A stretch of 21,919 bases of DNA from NCBI GenBank assembly GCA_036897625.1, contig JAYMTA010001079.1, positions 1-21,919 of the forward strand, written 5' to 3'. Each line of letters opens with the position of its first letter. The first letter of the stretch is position 1. A program made the position numbers and the translations under genes. Below, one piece after another: positions 20,641-21,919 of this stretch. The stretch comes from Pelargonium cotyledonis. Its lineage: Eukaryota > Streptophyta > Magnoliopsida > Geraniales > Geraniaceae. The notes beneath the pieces are model-generated. The model did not search any database and was not told the DNA's origin. It saw only the letters and a list, made by a program, of their open reading frames with translations.

Positions 20641-21495
20641 GAGCATCTACAACGCGGCAAGAAACGGAGGCGCCAAGGGCCGAAGCGTCGATGCCATGCG
20701 TTGGAGTGCTGAGTGCTAATAAAAAATTGCAAGGCTTGGGCGCTTAGCCAAGCGCTGACGCCACTGATTTTTGGCCAGCATCTTCTATATTTTAAATACT
20801 TTTATATAATCCTTGTTTTAAAGAAATTGCAGTTATGATTTATTTAGCCTAAATTTTTTTCTTTTAATATTAGTATGATATGCTTCATCCGTTTCAAAAT
20901 GAGTGTACTCCTTTCTATTTTGAGAAAAATTAAAGAGAAGTTAGTTAGTGTGGTAAGTTTACTATTTTATCCTCATATTATTGACAATTCATGCATAACT
21001 AACTTACTAGAAAAAAAAACAAGACACTCATTTTGGGACGGAGGAATAATATATATTTTTTTTCAACTCAATTGACTAAAGAAAACTTACAAATTCAAAT
21101 TCTTAATTTCATAATTATTATGGTCATGTTCATGTGTGACTTTAATATTATGTTAAATGCGTCAATTCGAATTTGACCAAATTATTAAATTGCTAGTCTG
21201 TTTAAATAATTGAATTCAAAATTATACAACTCAAGTCAACACGTCTAAATAAACGGGTTGAGTCAGGTCGTGTAAATTTTATTAACCATATATGTTTGTA
21301 ATTGATCGATATATCAATTTCTCAATAGTGATTAGATTGAATATATATATGGCAACGAGTTGAAGAAAATCAAGTTAAATTTTGTTATCAATGTTATTTT
21401 ATATACACAAATTTCTTATAATTAAAAGGTCATTTTTTTGAAGTTAATTTGTCTTAATTTATTTTTCTTAAAATAAATATAAATACATAAATTTT
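20641..21495. mobile_element. Harbinger-like element, copy B, interrupted by a Stowaway-like MITE
   Basis: Begins GAGCATCTACAACGCGG after TTA, 34 bp past the end of copy A, in the same orientation. It matches copy A from 21063 (TCAACTCAATTGACTAAAG) through GTCAATTCGAATTTGACC, AACGGGTTGAGTCAGGTCGT, TATATATGGCAACGAG and TTATTTTATATACACAAATT to about 21,485. It keeps the uninterrupted LINE target site but lacks the right terminal repeat, so its right end is truncated or decayed. Its first 120 bp include GGGCGCTTAGCCAAGCGC, a GC-rich palindrome. Confidence 0.55.
20883..21047. mobile_element. Stowaway-like (Tc1/mariner) MITE inside copy B
   Basis: Left end CTTCATCCGTTTCAAAATGA with GTGT following; right end ACACTCATTTTGGGACGGAGG is its inverse. 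Both match the plant Stowaway terminus CTCCCTCCGTCCC. Length is about 165 bp, typical of the class, with no coding capacity. The TA target duplication is blurred. Copy A has no such insert at the matching place (about 19,470). Confidence 0.75.
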
Positions 21496-21546
21496 GCAAA
21501 GATTCCCGGTCCACAAATTTCATCGGATCGGAAACAAGTATGTAGA

Positions 21547-21600
21547 TTTTCTTGCAATTCAATTCTCCTAAAAAGTGTAGGCCAGAGAGTGGACTTGATT
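21547..21600 (+). repeat. 54-nt repeat, copy 2 (R2)
   Basis: Repeats 18849-18902 (TTCTTGCAATTCAATTCTCC ... GTGGACTTGATT). In this copy the downstream ATG of copy 1 is missing; instead the sequence runs to a CAG followed by GTGAGA, a possible splice donor at 21627, and a T-rich TTTTTCTTGTAG acceptor-like site precedes 21724. It may be the 5' end of a related transcript. Confidence 0.6.
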
Positions 21601-21753
21601 CTTCGTCAAGGCCAAACAGGTTCAGGTGAGACACAATTAAGGGCTCAATGATTTAATTGGTTTAGACCGTTGAATTTGATTTCATGTTTGATCTGGGTAT
21701 TGCTTCTTTTTCTTTTTCTTGTAGTTGGTTCAAGAAATGGGAATGATCTTATG

Positions 21754-21919
21754 TAGCGTTTGGATTAGTATTTTGGGTTTGTGAATGAGAATGAAGAATG
21801 GAAATGAGAATGAGATTCGCATTGATGGTGTTTGGAATAGAACACATCCATTCCAATTCCAATTCCAATTCCAATTCCAATTCTCATTCCCATTCTCATT
21901 CCCTTACCCTTAAGTAATT
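21754..21919. repeat. GCGTTTGG-type repeat (left part) with GAATGAGAATG words
   Basis: Starts TAGCGTTTGGATT and continues with GAATGAGAATGAAGAATGG; then the reverse-complement vocabulary (CATTCTCATTCCC) appears at 21,880-21,903. TAGCGTTTGG ends with internal GGAATGAGAATG are a common non-autonomous plant repeat type. The matching end is not reached inside the window. Confidence 0.45.
21850..21879. repeat. ATTCCA hexanucleotide microsatellite (5 units)
   Basis: Five perfect ATTCCA units, followed by ATTCTCATTCCC variants. It arises inside the GCGTTTGG-type repeat and probably expanded from its internal GGAAT words. Confidence 0.85.

Noticed and set aside
20875..21075. 66-codon frame at the Stowaway-like element
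   Set aside because: Spans the MITE and its flanks; open by chance.
21422..21634. 70-codon minus frame near the window end
   Set aside because: Crosses the end of copy B and R2; no motif and no conserved reading.
1..21919. tRNA, rRNA or snRNA genes
   Set aside because: No cloverleaf A/B-box pair or conserved rRNA/snRNA segment was seen by eye; a covariance-model scan would be needed to be certain.

Overview
The window is nuclear DNA from a flowering plant, most likely a eudicot. The evidence is AT-rich sequence, GT-AG introns, long intergenic stretches, and plant-only protein types: a hybrid proline-rich cell-wall protein, a VAMP71-type longin R-SNARE and a plant-style SPOC-domain protein. 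Plant transposon classes (L1-type LINE, Stowaway-like and Harbinger-like elements) fill the right-hand side. I cannot name the species.

Layout. 1-2850 is AT-rich intergenic DNA. 2855-3556 (minus) is a complete single-exon hybrid proline-rich protein gene, with a TATA box and a CACGTG box just upstream. 4463-4779 (minus) holds a broken fragment of an unidentified protein gene. 4975-5465 is a degenerate tandem repeat of about 60-72 bp units. 5466-7420 is intergenic. 7424-7575 is a compact promoter region with four site II (TGGGCC/AGCCCA-type) elements and a CACGTG box. It precedes a complete four-exon VAMP71-family R-SNARE gene (7911-10533, plus) encoding 223 residues. 10534-11890 is intergenic, partly old repeats.

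From about 11,900 a second plus-strand gene begins: a telo-box, a probable non-coding first exon, then a 962-nt coding exon and a 121-nt exon. Together these encode a disordered N-terminal region and the first part of a SPOC domain. The rest of the SPOC domain was not found in the remaining 7.4 kb, so the gene is either cut off or has a very long, transposon-filled intron.

14,442-21,919 is repeat-rich. It contains an approximately 1 kb element with 240-280 bp terminal inverted repeats (17239-18236), a possible small first coding exon (18904), and two related Harbinger-like copies side by side (19274-20606 and 20641 to about 21495). The first copy carries a 5'-truncated LINE and the second a Stowaway-like MITE, so each copy serves as the empty site for the other's insertion. 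A 54-nt sequence recurs on either side of this pair (18849 and 21547). The window ends in a GCGTTTGG-type repeat with an ATTCCA microsatellite.

The three main genes are not functionally linked; they are ordinary plant neighbours (cell wall, vesicle fusion, chromatin/transcription). I found no previously undescribed multi-gene system. The most informative material is the nested transposon stratigraphy, the apparently truncated SPOC gene and the long-TIR element.
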